In this document: piece after piece, positions 9,945 to 18,783 of the stretch | How the letters are laid out: each line of letters opens with the position of its first letter | Numbering within the stretch: position 1 is the stretch's first letter | Source: Actinokineospora pegani | GTDB taxonomy: Bacteria; Actinomycetota; Actinomycetes; Mycobacteriales; Pseudonocardiaceae | Assembly: GCF_009745975.1 (NCBI RefSeq) | Contig: NZ_WHOL01000100.1 | Span: forward strand, 1-64,000 | Length of the DNA: 64,000 nt | Direction: 5' to 3' | The notes under the pieces: model-generated | Seen by the model: the letters and a program-made list of their open reading frames with translations, nothing else | Told to the model about the DNA's origin: nothing | Databases searched by the model: none | Position numbers and translations under genes: made by a program

Positions 9945-10787
9945 TCAGCCGCCACCCGCCGCTGGCGGCGCGGGCGGCTGCTCCTGCTGCTCTTGTTGCT
10001 GTTGCTGTTGCTGTTCCTGCTGCTGCTGCTCCTGCCGCTGTCGCTCCTGCTCGGCGGCCACCCTGGCGGCCTCGCGCTCGGCGGCGATCTCCTGCGGTGT
10101 GCGCACCGGCGGGGGCGCGGCGGCCGGGGTCGGCTCGCCGATGACGGTCGTGCTGCCGTCGGGGGCCACCCGGATGTGGCCGGGGTCGCCGGAGGGCACC
10201 ATGCCCAACGCCTCGGCGCGCCTGGCCAGCGCGGGCGCCGACTCCTCGCGGCTGACCTCGCGCTGGAGCTGGGCCGCGCGCTCGGCCAGCTCGGTGACGC
10301 CGTTCTTGGCCGCGTCGAGCCGGTAGGTGTCGGCGATGGCCTGCGTGGTCAGCCACAGCGTCGCCGCGACGCCGACGACCAGCAGGCTGATCACCAGCAC
10401 GACGAACGAGGCCCGCCCGGCGGGCGCCTCCTGGTCGGCGGCGGACGCCGCGGCCTGGGCGACCCGGTGGTTGGAGTTGTGCGCGGGCCTGCCCTCGCGC
10501 TGGGCGCGCTTGGCGTAGGCGCGCTCGGCGGCGGCCGTGCGCGGCCTGCGCTCGCCGGCGCGCGCGGGGGCCTCGGCGCCCGCCCGCGCCTGGCGGCGGC
10601 CCTCAGACCCGGACCGCTCCCGCAGCGACCGTTCCCCCGTGCTCCGGGAGGTCCGCGCCCGGCGGGGCTGGGTCGAGGCGGGCGCCTCGGTCGTCGAACG
10701 CGACTTCGCCGAGCGGGTCTGGGCCGCGGCCCGGCGCGGCTGCGCGCCCGCCTCGTCCGGGGACGGCTTCCTGGCTGGCGCGGTCAC
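9945..10787 (-). CDS. ftsL: FtsL-like septum protein with long basic N-tail and Gln-rich C-tail
   Basis: Position between rsmH and ftsI and topology identify this 280-residue bitopic protein as FtsL-like. It has a long Arg/Ala-rich cytosolic tail (about 155 residues), one transmembrane segment ([20 protein letters not shown]), and an extracytoplasmic helix with heptad character ([19 protein letters not shown]). The last part is a Pro/Ala stretch and a Glu/Gln-rich tail ending in Pro/Ala/Gly. The GTG at 10785-10787 overlaps the rsmH stop (GTGA). FtsL sequences diverge strongly, so the name rests mostly on context. Confidence 0.82.
   Translation of the reverse strand: MTAPARKPSPDEAGAQPRRAAAQTRSAKSRSTTEAPASTQPRRARTSRSTGERSLRERSGSEGRRQARAGAEAPARAGERRPRTAAAERAYAKRAQREGRPAHNSNHRVAQAAASAADQEAPAGRASFVVLVISLLVVGVAATLWLTTQAIADTYRLDAAKNGVTELAERAAQLQREVSREESAPALARRAEALGMVPSGDPGHIRVAPDGSTTVIGEPTPAAAPPPVRTPQEIAAEREAARVAAEQERQRQEQQQQEQQQQQQQEQQEQPPAPPAAGGG
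9978..10052 (-). repeat. Glu/Gln-rich codon repeat at the ftsL 3' end
   Basis: A low-complexity run of CAG/CAA and GAG codons encodes a Q-rich tail with uninterrupted blocks of four and seven glutamines. On the plus strand it reads as runs of ctg/ttg trinucleotides. Such a tract is prone to slippage, so tail length may vary between strains. Confidence 0.85.
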
Positions 10788-11740
10788 GGGGCCTCCCTGG
10801 TGCGTTCGGCCGCGCGCAGGCGCACCGGCTGCGCGCGGGAGTTGCGTTCGGTCTCGCGCTCGTCCGCCTGCTCCGCGCCCCTGGTCAGCATGCGCAGCTG
10901 CGGGGCGTGCTCGGGCAGCTCGACCGGGAGGTCGGGCGGGGCGGTGGAGCGGGACAGCTCGGTGAGGCACCGCTTGACGATGCGGTCCTCGAGGGACTGG
11001 TAGCTCTCGACGACGATGCGCCCGCCGACGCGCAGGGCGGCGACCCCGGCGGGGATGGCGCGGCGCAGGACCTCCAACTCGGCGTTGACCTCGACGCGCA
11101 GGGCCTGGAAGGTGCGCTTGGCCGGGTGGCCGCCGGTGCGCAGGCTGGCCTGCGGGAGCACCGAGTACAGGAGCTGGACCAGCCGGGCGCTGGTGGTGAA
11201 CGGGGTCTTGTCCCGCTCCTTGAGCACCGCCGAGGCGATCTTGCCCGCGTAGCGCTCCTCGCCGTACTCGTGCAGCACGCGGGCGAGGTCGCCGTGGGAG
11301 TAGGTGTTGAGCACGTCCGCGGCGGTGGGGCCGGTGGTCGGGTCCATGCGCATGTCCAGCGGGGAGTCGCGGGAGTAGGCGAAGCCGCGCTCGGGCAGGT
11401 CGAGTTGCATGGAGGACACACCGAGGTCGAACAGCACCCCGTCCACGCGCGACAGTCCGAGGTCGGACAGCGCCGCGGGCAGTCCGTCGTAGACGGTGTG
11501 CACGAGGTGGACGCGGTCGCCGTGCGGGGCGAGCCGTTCGCCCGCCAGGGCGAGGGCCTGCGGGTCGCGGTCGAGGCCGACGAGGGTGAGGCGGGGGTTG
11601 GCGGTCAGCAGGGCGTCGGCGTGGCCGCCGAGGCCGAGGGTGGCGTCGACGAGGACGGCGTCGCGGTCGGCGAGGGCGGGGGCGAACAGGTCGACGATGC
11701 GCTCGAGCAGCACCGGGACGTGGCGGGGGCGGTCGGTCAC
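10784..11740 (-). CDS. rsmH: 16S rRNA (cytosine1402-N4)-methyltransferase RsmH (MraW)
   Basis: RsmH methylates N4 of C1402 in the 16S rRNA decoding centre using SAM. The 318-residue protein starts [15 protein letters not shown], has the SAM-binding block [14 protein letters not shown], the family motif [15 protein letters not shown], and [11 protein letters not shown] near the C-terminus. The GTG at 11738-11740 has a strong Shine-Dalgarno GGGAAGGG (11755-11748, read on the minus strand). A GTG two codons upstream is possible. The 190-bp leader between mraZ and this gene folds strongly (see 11778-11895). Confidence 0.96.
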   Translation of the reverse strand: MTDRPRHVPVLLERIVDLFAPALADRDAVLVDATLGLGGHADALLTANPRLTLVGLDRDPQALALAGERLAPHGDRVHLVHTVYDGLPAALSDLGLSRVDGVLFDLGVSSMQLDLPERGFAYSRDSPLDMRMDPTTGPTAADVLNTYSHGDLARVLHEYGEERYAGKIASAVLKERDKTPFTTSARLVQLLYSVLPQASLRTGGHPAKRTFQALRVEVNAELEVLRRAIPAGVAALRVGGRIVVESYQSLEDRIVKRCLTELSRSTAPPDLPVELPEHAPQLRMLTRGAEQADERETERNSRAQPVRLRAAERTREAP

Positions 11741-11777
11741 GCGCACACCCTTCCCGTCGAACTCCCGGCCGCGCCCA

Positions 11778-11895
11778 GCGGCACCCCCCGGCCGGATGGC
11801 CGGGTGCCGCCAGGTCCCCGCCCGCTCGCCGGACTTGGCACCGGGGAAGGTGTGCCAAGGCCGGGGGCGAGCGGACCGAGGCCTGGCGGCACCCG
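11778..11895 (-). ncRNA. mraW RNA motif-like structured leader between mraZ and rsmH
   Basis: Seen: nested perfect inverted repeats, outer 14 bp (11801-11814 with 11882-11895), middle 9 bp (11822-11830 with 11866-11874) and apical 8 bp (11834-11841 with 11852-11859). The apical loop reads ACCUUCCCCG in the transcript. A conserved CUUCCCC terminal loop in the 5' UTR of mraW (rsmH) is my recollection of the described mraW RNA motif of actinobacteria. A second, mutually exclusive hairpin pairs 11778-11786 with 11802-11810. The loop is complementary to the rsmH Shine-Dalgarno GGGAAGG, so it probably controls rsmH translation or read-through into the operon. Confidence 0.78.
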
Positions 11896-11930
11896 TGTCC
11901 CCCTCGGTGCGGGCGCGCTCCGAGCCGTGC

Positions 11931-12362
11931 TCAGAACACGCCGGGCAGGACTTCCTCCCGGGCCTGGGAGTAGCTGTCCTCGTGCTCGTCCAGGTAGGCC
12001 TGCCACGCTCCCGCGTCCCAGATCTCCAGCCTGGTGATCGCCCCGATGACGACGCAGTCCTTGTTGAGGCCCGCGTAGCGCCGCAGTTCCGAGGCGATCG
12101 GGATCCGCCCCTGACCATCGGGTCGCTGCTCGTCCGTTCCGGCGAACAGGTACCGCTGGTAGGCGCGGACCGCCTCGTTCGTCAACGGGGCGGCGGCGAC
12201 CTTGCGCGCCATGTCCTCGAACTCCGCCCGCGGGAACACGTAGAGACAGTGATCCTGACCCTTCGTGACCATGAGTCCACCCGCGAGAGCGTCCCGGAAC
12301 TTGGCGGGCAGTGTCAGCCGCCCCTTGTCGTCGAGCTTGGGGGTGTGCGTGCCGAGGAACAC
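11931..12362 (-). CDS. mraZ: Transcriptional regulator MraZ
   Basis: MraZ is a ring-forming AbrB/SpoVT-fold DNA-binding protein that binds repeats in its own promoter and controls the dcw operon. The 143-residue product starts [19 protein letters not shown], the classic first half, and contains the second half with [14 protein letters not shown]. The GTG at 12360-12362 is preceded by GGGGAGG at about 11 bases. It is the first gene of the dcw cluster. Confidence 0.95.
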   Translation of the reverse strand: MFLGTHTPKLDDKGRLTLPAKFRDALAGGLMVTKGQDHCLYVFPRAEFEDMARKVAAAPLTNEAVRAYQRYLFAGTDEQRPDGQGRIPIASELRRYAGLNKDCVVIGAITRLEIWDAGAWQAYLDEHEDSYSQAREEVLPGVF

Positions 12363-12418
12363 CCGGACACCCACCTCCCCACCGAACCGGTTGGATCGGC
12401 CGTGGAACCCCTGCTGCC

Positions 12419-12452
12419 CCACTGAGCGCCACAGTACCCCACTTTCCACCAC
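12419..12452 (-). promoter_or_regulatory. Four MraZ boxes in the mraZ promoter
   Basis: On the coding (minus) strand GTGG occurs four times with exactly 10-bp spacing; on the plus strand these are CCAC at 12419, 12429, 12439 and 12449. MraZ of other bacteria binds three or four G-rich boxes at 10-bp spacing just upstream of mraZ, so these are the expected operators. They sit over the core promoter, consistent with control of the whole dcw operon. Confidence 0.85.
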
Positions 12453-12458
12453 AGTCAA
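12431..12458 (-). promoter_or_regulatory. Predicted sigma-A promoter of mraZ and the dcw operon
   Basis: On the minus strand TTGACT (12458-12453) is followed after 16 bases by TACTGT (12436-12431), a good -35/-10 pair. Start would be near 12424, about 60 bases before the mraZ GTG. The -10 lies between MraZ boxes, and the -35 abuts the most upstream one. Confidence 0.7.
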
Positions 12459-13008
12459 CGCGAACGACGGCCGTCCAGCTCCGCGAAAATCGACGTTTTC
12501 GCAGGTGAGAAGGTGGGGGTCGCAGTGGGGGGCGGTGGGGGCACCACCGTCTCGGGTTACTCGACCACCCCGTGAAACCCCCGGTATCCAGGGTGCAAGA
12601 GCCCGCAATCGCACGTCACGGGGGCAACGTGAGCACCGCTGGGGGTCGAGGTGGGGAGCGGTGGGGATGGGCGTGGGGACCGGTGGGGGAGCAGTCCCGC
12701 GCCACGCAGAGTCAGCACCAGAGATGGTTGAGCGAGCAATATCACTCGAATGGCCCAGGGGTGGCCCCCGCCGAACGGGCTAGCCGGCGCGCGATCAGGG
12801 CACGCCGGGGACAACCCGGCCCCGCCCGGGTGCGCGCGGCGTGCGGGGAAACAGTGGGGGACCTCGCCCCGGTTTGACACACTGGGTGCCAGGCTGGCGT
12901 CCGGCACGGGACTTGCGACGGAGTGAGTCCGGCCCCACCGCCTCCAGACCGCCCATCCCGGCGGCGACGAGCGACCGGACGGCCGCCGTGAACGATGCAG
13001 GAGGTCGC
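12459..13008. other. Long non-coding gap between mraZ and moxR
   Basis: About 550 bp separate the mraZ promoter from the divergent moxR gene. I find no credible gene: open frames here lack recognisable content. The region carries the GTGGGG arrays listed separately and must contain the moxR promoter, for which no strong -35/-10 pair stands out. Confidence 0.6.
12512..12690 (+). repeat. Two arrays of GTGGGG boxes with alternating 12/10-bp spacing
   Basis: TGGG steps occur at 12514, 12526, 12536 (first array) and 12640, 12652, 12662, 12674, 12684 (second array), giving intervals 12, 10 and 12, 10, 12, 10. The blocks 12512-12542 and 12638-12668 are near-identical copies of one another. They resemble MraZ boxes but lie on the strand pointing toward moxR. 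Function is unknown; a cooperative DNA-binding protein is inferred. Confidence 0.6.
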
Positions 13009-14136
13009 GTGACGTCGAGCACCCCGCCCAGCGCTCCCCCGGGCGCCCCGTACGGGGCGAACGGTGGTGAGCCCCACCCCGGGCGCCCGCACCAAGCCCC
13101 GCCGGTCGCCTACCCCGGGACGGGGGCCCACCTGCCGGTCGCGGGCCACCAGCAGGGGCTCGCGGAGTTGCACGCGGTGGTGAACCGCATCGCGGCCAAC
13201 GTGGAGAAGGTGCTGGTCGGCAAGCCCGAGGTGGTGCGCATCGCGCTGGTGACGCTGCTGGCCGAGGGGCACCTGCTGGTCGAGGACGTCCCCGGCGTGG
13301 GCAAGACGTCGCTGGCCAAGGCGCTGGCCCGGTCCATCGACTGCTCGGTCAGCCGCATCCAGTTCACCCCGGACCTGCTGCCCTCCGACGTCACCGGCGT
13401 GTCCATCTTCGACCGGCGCAACAACGAGTTCGAGTTCCGGCCGGGTCCGGTGTTCGCCAACATCGTCGTCGGCGACGAGATCAACCGCGCCTCCCCCAAG
13501 ACCCAGTCGGCGCTGCTGGAGTGCATGGAGGAGCACCAGGTCACCGTGGACGGCAAGTCCTACGGGCTGGACTCCCCGTTCATGGTCATCGCCACCCAGA
13601 ACCCGGTCGAGATGGAGGGCACCTACGCCCTGCCCGAGGCCCAGCGCGACCGCTTCACCGCCCGGGTGTCCATCGGCTACCCCGACCCGGCCGCCGAGCT
13701 GGCGATGGTGGACGAGCACGCGGGCCACGACGTGTGGGCCGACCTCACGCCGGTGTCCGACGCCGACCAGGTGCGCGGTCTGATCGCGACGGTGCGCACC
13801 GTGCGGATGGCCCAGGAGGTCCGCCGCTACGCCGTGGAGGTCGTCACCGCGACCCGGCGGCTGTCGGAGATCCGGCTCGGCGCCTCGCCGCGCTCGACGC
13901 TGCACCTGGTGCGCGCGGCGCGGGCGCAGGCCGCGCTGGCCGGGCGCGACTTCGTGGTGCCCGACGACCTGCAGGCCGTGGCCGTGCCGGTGCTGGCGCA
14001 CCGGCTGGTGCTGACCCCCGAGGCGCAGGCCTCCCGCCGCGCCCCCGCCGACCTGGTCCGCGGGCTGCTGCAGCGGGTGCCGGTGCCGCAGGCGGGCGCG
14101 GTGGAGTCGCAGTGGCCGGGACAGGGCAGGCGCTGA
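13009..14136 (+). CDS. MoxR-family AAA+ ATPase
   Basis: MoxR ATPases act as chaperones, often with a DUF58 partner encoded next to them. The 375-residue protein has a Pro/Gly-rich N-tail, Walker A EDVPGVGKTSLAKAL (about residue 95), Walker B VVGDEINRASPKTQSALLECMEE-type (about residue 155), and the sensor block ATQNPVEMEGTYALPEAQ. The start is GTG at 13009 with AGGAGG five bases upstream. It leads a three-gene operon with DUF58 and transglutaminase genes. Confidence 0.92.
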   Translation: MTSSTPPSAPPGAPYGANGGEPHPGRPHQAPPVAYPGTGAHLPVAGHQQGLAELHAVVNRIAANVEKVLVGKPEVVRIALVTLLAEGHLLVEDVPGVGKTSLAKALARSIDCSVSRIQFTPDLLPSDVTGVSIFDRRNNEFEFRPGPVFANIVVGDEINRASPKTQSALLECMEEHQVTVDGKSYGLDSPFMVIATQNPVEMEGTYALPEAQRDRFTARVSIGYPDPAAELAMVDEHAGHDVWADLTPVSDADQVRGLIATVRTVRMAQEVRRYAVEVVTATRRLSEIRLGASPRSTLHLVRAARAQAALAGRDFVVPDDLQAVAVPVLAHRLVLTPEAQASRRAPADLVRGLLQRVPVPQAGAVESQWPGQGRR

Positions 14137-14170
14137 GCGGGCGGGTGGCCGTGGGAGAGGCGGGGTCGCG

Positions 14171-15433
14171 ATGCGCGCGGCGTTGGCTGGTCTGACGACC
14201 AGGGGGCGGTGCCTGCTGGCCGCCGGGCTGGCCGCGGCGCTGTGCTCGCTGGTCCTCAACGAGCGGGACCTGCTGCGGGTGTCGGTGTTCGTGGTGGCGC
14301 TGCCGCTGCTGGTGTGCTGGCTCACCGCGGCGACGCGGGTCGGCCTGCGGGCGCAGCGGCACATCACGCCGAGCCGGGTGCCGGTGGGCGGGCAGGCGGG
14401 CGTGGTGCTCGCCGTGCGCAGCACCGGGCGGCTGCCGACGGTGGGCCTGCTGGTCACCGACGGCGTGCCCTACGCGCTGGGCGGCAAACCCCGCTTCCTC
14501 ATCGACCGGCTGCCCCGGCACTCCGGGACGCGGCTGCAGTACGCGGTGCGGCCGATGCTGCGCGGCGTCCAGCAGCTCGGCCCGTTGCGCGCCACGGTCA
14601 CCGACCCGTTCGGCCTGGCCGAGTACGAGCGCGAGCTGACCGGGCAGTCGCGGTTGGTCGTGGTGCCGAAGGTGCACTCGTTCGCCAGCGCGCCCGGCGG
14701 TTCCGGCCTGGGCTCCGGCGACGACGGCTCGCACCGGCTCTCGGCCGGGCAGGGCGATGACGACGCCGTGGTGCGCCCGTACCGGCAGGGCGACGACCTG
14801 CGCAAGGTGCACTGGCGCTCCACGGCCAAGCGCGACGAGATGATGGTGCGGGTCGAGGAGAGCCCGTGGCGCGGCGGCACGACGGTGCTGCTCGACCACC
14901 GGCAGCACGGCCACCGCGGCTCCGGGGCCGACTCGAGCCTGGAGTGGGCGATCTCCTTCGCCGCCAGCGCCTGCCTGCACCTGCACCGCTACGGCCACCA
15001 GGTCCGGCTGGTCACCGAGAGCGGCTCGGTGCTGGTCTCCGACACCGGCGACGGCGGGCACAGCGACACGATGGTGCTCGACGCGCTGGCCGCGCTGAGC
15101 CCCTCGCACCACCGGGACATCTCCTGCCCGGCCGACCCCGGCGGCGGCCAGGAGCTGATCGCGGTGCTGGGCAGCGCCACCCCGGAGCAGCTCGGCGCGC
15201 TGATCCGCTACCGCAACCGCGGCGCGCGCAGTCTGGCCGTGCTGCTCGACACCCGGGCCTGGGGCGCGCAGAGCCCCTCGGTCGACCCGACCGGCGCGGC
15301 GACGCTGCTGGCCGGGGCGGGCTGGGGGGTCACGGTGGCCCGGCCGGACCTGCCGATGAACCGGGTGTGGTCCAGCCTGCACCGCTCGGGTTCGCGCCGG
15401 GACGGGACGATGATCACCGGAGCGGGGTCGTGA
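14171..15433 (+). CDS. DUF58 domain membrane protein
   Basis: A 420-residue protein with two N-terminal hydrophobic segments (about residues 13-48) and a DUF58 block with [20 protein letters not shown] around residue 215. DUF58 proteins have a von Willebrand A-like fold and are found beside moxR genes; their molecular role is poorly defined. The ATG is 34 bp after moxR and its stop overlaps the next start (GTGA), so the three genes are cotranscribed. Confidence 0.9.
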   Translation: MRAALAGLTTRGRCLLAAGLAAALCSLVLNERDLLRVSVFVVALPLLVCWLTAATRVGLRAQRHITPSRVPVGGQAGVVLAVRSTGRLPTVGLLVTDGVPYALGGKPRFLIDRLPRHSGTRLQYAVRPMLRGVQQLGPLRATVTDPFGLAEYERELTGQSRLVVVPKVHSFASAPGGSGLGSGDDGSHRLSAGQGDDDAVVRPYRQGDDLRKVHWRSTAKRDEMMVRVEESPWRGGTTVLLDHRQHGHRGSGADSSLEWAISFAASACLHLHRYGHQVRLVTESGSVLVSDTGDGGHSDTMVLDALAALSPSHHRDISCPADPGGGQELIAVLGSATPEQLGALIRYRNRGARSLAVLLDTRAWGAQSPSVDPTGAATLLAGAGWGVTVARPDLPMNRVWSSLHRSGSRRDGTMITGAGS

Positions 15434-17892
15434 GCACTCAGCAGACCGAACACAGCGCGCAGGACACCGGTCGGCACGCGCCGGACCGCTCGTCGGAGGC
15501 CGCGCAGTGGTCGACGACGGTGACCCCGGTGGTCGCCGCGCTGACGACGCTGTGCGCGTCGACGGCGCTGGCCGGGGTGGTCGAGGGGGTGCGCTGGCTC
15601 GGCTACGCGGGCGTCGCGGTGATCGTCGTGGCCGCGGTCGGCATGGGCCTGCGCGCGCTGCGCACACCGACGGTCCTGGTCGGCCTGGCGCAACTGGCGG
15701 CGCTGCTGTGCCTGCTCGTCGCGCTGTTCACCGACGACGGCGTGCTGGGCGTGTTCCCCGGCCCGGACGCGTTCGCCGCGCTCGGCGACGTGCTCGCCAT
15801 GGCGGTGGAGACCGTCCAGGTCGGCGTGCCGCCGGTCGAGGCCGCCACGCCGGTGCTGTGCCTGGTCGTCATCGCGATCGGGCTGGTGGCGGTGCTGGTG
15901 GACACCCTGGCCGTGGCCGCGGGCGCGCCCGCGGCGTGCGGGCTGGTGCTGCTGTGCGTCTACGCGGTGCCCGCGTCGCTGGCCGACGAGATGCTGCCGT
16001 GGTGGTCGTTCGTGCTCGGCGCGGTGTCGTTCGCGGGGTTGCTGGCCGTCGACGGCACCCAGCGGCACCAGTTATGGCACAACCGGCCGCCGATGCCCGT
16101 CTCCGCCCGGGGCCTGGGCGCGCCCAGCGCGGTGGTGGCCGTCGCGCTGACGCTCGGCCTCGTCGTGGGGGTCTCGGTGACCGGCATCGGCACCGTGGGC
16201 GGGCTGCCGGGCAACCCGGCGGCAGGCTCCGGCGGCGGGCTGGCGCTCAAGCCGTTCACCGCGCTGCGCGGGATGCTCGACCAGGGCGCGAACGCGGAGC
16301 TGTTCCGGGTGCGCGGCCTGGGCTCCGAGGGCCGCTACCTGCGGGCGATGACGCTGCCGAGGTTCGACCGCAACGGCGGCTGGGTGGCCGCCGACGCGCT
16401 GTCGGTGGACGTGCGGGTCGAGGGCTCGCTGCCGCCCGCCCCCGGCGACCAGGGCAGTGGGTCGACCACGCGGATCGAGATTGAGCCGGTGAGCTCGCAG
16501 GACCTGTGGGCGCCGGTGTACGGCATCCCGCGCCGGATCGAGGGCCTGCCCGCGGACATGTACTACGACGTCGCGGGCGGGATGGTCTACTCGCGCAGCC
16601 CCCGCACCCTCGACACCTACGTCGAGCACGCCGACCTGAGCCACCCCGACGCCGCCGACCTGCGCCGGGCGAGCGCCCAGTACCCGTCGAGCATCGGCGT
16701 CTACCTGGGCGCGGAGGGCATCGACCAGGAGGTCGTCGACCTGGCGTCCCAGCTGACCCAGGACGCGGACAACCCGTTCGACAAGGCGCTGGCGCTGAAG
16801 GGGTACTTCAGCCCGGAGAACGGCTTCCGGTACGACACCCAGACCGGCACCTCCAGCGACGAGGACGCGCTCGAGGAGTTCCTGTTCCGGTCCAAGCTGG
16901 GGTTCTGCGAGCAGTACGCCTCGGCCATGGCCATCCTGGCCAGGGCCGCGGGCCTGCCCGCCCGGGTCGCGATCGGCTACACCGGCGGCTACCTCACCGG
17001 CGACTACCGCACCATCACCACCCAGGACGCGCACGCCTGGGTCGAGGTCTTCTTCCCGGGCAGCGGCTGGGTCACCTTCGACCCCACCCCGCTGGCCGAC
17101 GGCCGCGCCTACCAGCCGCCGTACGTCGAGAACGGCGGGGGCACCACCGCCCCGCCGACGACCACGACCACGGAGCCCGTCCCCACCGAGGCCCCCGCCC
17201 CGACCGTGGGCCCGCTCGACCCCGGTGACGGCGACTTCACCCAGGGCGGGGGGCGCGTCGGCGGATCAGGCGCGTCGTTCTCCCTGCCCTGGCAGGTCTG
17301 GGCGGGTCTGGTCCTGCTCGTCGTCGTGGTCGGTGTGGGCGCCCCGACGACGACGGCCGTGCGCCGCGACCCGCGCCAGGCCCGGGTGCCCGTGCTGGCG
17401 ATCGCCGCGCTGGCGGTGGCCGCCGTGGTGGTGTTCCTCGGCGCCGTCTCCTGGTGGCTGGCCGCGCTGGTCATCCCCCTGGCGGTCCTCGCCGTGCCGG
17501 TCGCCCTGCGCACCTGGCGCCGCCGCGAGTCCCGCGCCGCCATCACCGACCTCCAGGCCGACCAAGCCTCCGCCGCCTGGTCGGAACTGGTCGCCGAGTC
17601 CCGCGACCGCGGCGCCCAGGTCCCCGAATCCGACACGGTCCGCTCCACCGCCCGCCGGATGGTGCACACCCACAACCTCGACGACCAGGGCCAGTCAGCC
17701 CTGCGCACGGTCGTCGTCTCACTCGAGCGGAGCTGGTACGGCGGTCTCCCCGGCCAGGACCCCACCCTGCCCCCAGCGTTCGACGAGGTCGTGGCGAGCC
17801 TGCACCGCTCAGCCCCCCTGGGCTGGAAGGACAAGCTCCTCCCCCGCTCGATCGTGCGCCGCAAGCCCAAGAAGCCCACCAACGAGAACTAG
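15430..17892 (+). CDS. TgpA-like membrane transglutaminase
   Basis: An 820-residue membrane protein: at least six N-terminal hydrophobic segments (DUF3488-like), an exported transglutaminase core, a Thr/Pro linker, another transmembrane pair, and a cytosolic C-tail. The papain-like triad is visible in [11 protein letters not shown] (Cys), [10 protein letters not shown] (His) and WVTFDPTP (Asp). Together with moxR and DUF58 this is a widespread actinobacterial cassette thought to act on envelope proteins. The TAG stop lies inside the CTAG end of the MITE-like repeat that follows. Confidence 0.9.
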   Translation: MSTQQTEHSAQDTGRHAPDRSSEAAQWSTTVTPVVAALTTLCASTALAGVVEGVRWLGYAGVAVIVVAAVGMGLRALRTPTVLVGLAQLAALLCLLVALFTDDGVLGVFPGPDAFAALGDVLAMAVETVQVGVPPVEAATPVLCLVVIAIGLVAVLVDTLAVAAGAPAACGLVLLCVYAVPASLADEMLPWWSFVLGAVSFAGLLAVDGTQRHQLWHNRPPMPVSARGLGAPSAVVAVALTLGLVVGVSVTGIGTVGGLPGNPAAGSGGGLALKPFTALRGMLDQGANAELFRVRGLGSEGRYLRAMTLPRFDRNGGWVAADALSVDVRVEGSLPPAPGDQGSGSTTRIEIEPVSSQDLWAPVYGIPRRIEGLPADMYYDVAGGMVYSRSPRTLDTYVEHADLSHPDAADLRRASAQYPSSIGVYLGAEGIDQEVVDLASQLTQDADNPFDKALALKGYFSPENGFRYDTQTGTSSDEDALEEFLFRSKLGFCEQYASAMAILARAAGLPARVAIGYTGGYLTGDYRTITTQDAHAWVEVFFPGSGWVTFDPTPLADGRAYQPPYVENGGGTTAPPTTTTTEPVPTEAPAPTVGPLDPGDGDFTQGGGRVGGSGASFSLPWQVWAGLVLLVVVVGVGAPTTTAVRRDPRQARVPVLAIAALAVAAVVVFLGAVSWWLAALVIPLAVLAVPVALRTWRRRESRAAITDLQADQASAAWSELVAESRDRGAQVPESDTVRSTARRMVHTHNLDDQGQSALRTVVVSLERSWYGGLPGQDPTLPPAFDEVVASLHRSAPLGWKDKLLPRSIVRRKPKKPTNEN

Positions 17893-17984
17893 GTCGTGTT
17901 TCGAAAGCCGCTGTCCGCGATAGCCGCGCCGGGGCGGCCCCTGATCACGACTCTCATCGAACGAACTTCCGAAACACGACCTAG
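17889..17984 (+). mobile_element. MITE-like element, copy 1 (96 bp)
   Basis: The element is bounded by perfect 15-bp inverted repeats (17889-17903 and 17970-17984) beginning CTAGGTCGTG and extendable to 19 bp with one mismatch. It has no coding capacity. Its left CTAG contains the TAG stop of the transglutaminase gene. A second, inverted, slightly longer copy is at 23577-23692. The 4-bp CTAG at both ends could be a target duplication of the YTAR type known for IS5-like elements, or part of the inverted repeat. Confidence 0.75.
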
Positions 17985-18093
17985 CCCCACCGCCCCACCC
18001 AAAGCACCCAGCGTCCGCCTCCACCAAAATCTCCCAGCGCCCGACCTACGGAGATCTCCCAGCACCCCCACCGGCCACAGGACCACCCAGAAC

Positions 18094-18141
18094 ACAGCGG
18101 CGCCCGCCCCCCGAAGATCCCGGGGGCGGGCGCCACGCTGT
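18094..18141. terminator. Strong hairpin, bidirectional terminator
   Basis: A perfect 13-bp stem (18099-18111 with 18122-18134) flanked by ACAGC/GCTGT lies between the plus-strand transglutaminase operon and the convergent DUF3040 gene. There is no long T run, as is common in actinomycetes. Confidence 0.65.
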
Positions 18142-18158
18142 CTGTCCTGTGGAGGAGC

Positions 18159-18566
18159 CTAACGCTCCTCGTCGAAGCGGCGCTTGAACCGCTCCTCCAT
18201 CCGTTGCGAGAACGAGCTGCGATTGCGCGCGGGGGTCGCACCCCCGCCGCCGCCGCCTTCGGACTCCTCACCGGATTCCGCGGCCTCGCCCCCCCGCCGC
18301 ATCGCCGTCAGCGTCACCAGGGCGCCGCCGAACATCGCGAGGAAGCCGAGCAGGCTCAACGCGGGGAACCCGTTGAAGTTGAAGGCCACGCCCACCACGA
18401 GGAGGGCTACCCCCACGATGAACAGTGCGATGCCCAACAGCCGCCGTCGGCGGGACGGCTTGCGCAGGCGGGCACCTCGGACGGTGGACGCGAATTTGGG
18501 GTCCTCGGCGTAGAGAGCGCGCTCGATCTGGTCGAGCAGTCGCTGCTCGTGCTCGGAGAGTGGCAT
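18159..18566 (-). CDS. DUF3040 small membrane protein
   Basis: A 135-residue protein starting MPLSEHEQRLLDQIERALYAEDPKF, the recognisable start of the actinobacterial DUF3040 family. Two transmembrane segments (about residues 43-62 and 67-89) follow a basic RKPSRRRR patch, and the tail is Gly/Glu/Arg-rich. Function is unknown; in many actinomycetes a DUF3040 gene is close to dcw and polymerase IV genes, as here. Standalone gene. Confidence 0.88.
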   Translation of the reverse strand: MPLSEHEQRLLDQIERALYAEDPKFASTVRGARLRKPSRRRRLLGIALFIVGVALLVVGVAFNFNGFPALSLLGFLAMFGGALVTLTAMRRGGEAAESGEESEGGGGGGATPARNRSSFSQRMEERFKRRFDEER

Positions 18567-18783
18567 CTTTCCTCCTCCGGCACAGTCGCGGGCGCCGGGC
18601 GATCACGGGTTGCCGCCGGACCCGGCGGGCACCCCGCACGGGGGTGTCACAACCCAGGATACGGGCCCTCGCGCCGGAGGACTACCCGATCCCGGATCAC
18701 GAGTCGACGGGTTTTCGCCACGCGCCCGTCACCGGTGGGTCCACCCCGGGTCACGGGGCGTGGCGGTGACGGTCGGTGACCGC

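Noticed and set aside
12572-12877. Possible 101-codon gene in the mraZ-moxR gap
   Set aside because: Composition is dominated by the GTGGGG arrays and there is no ribosome binding site.
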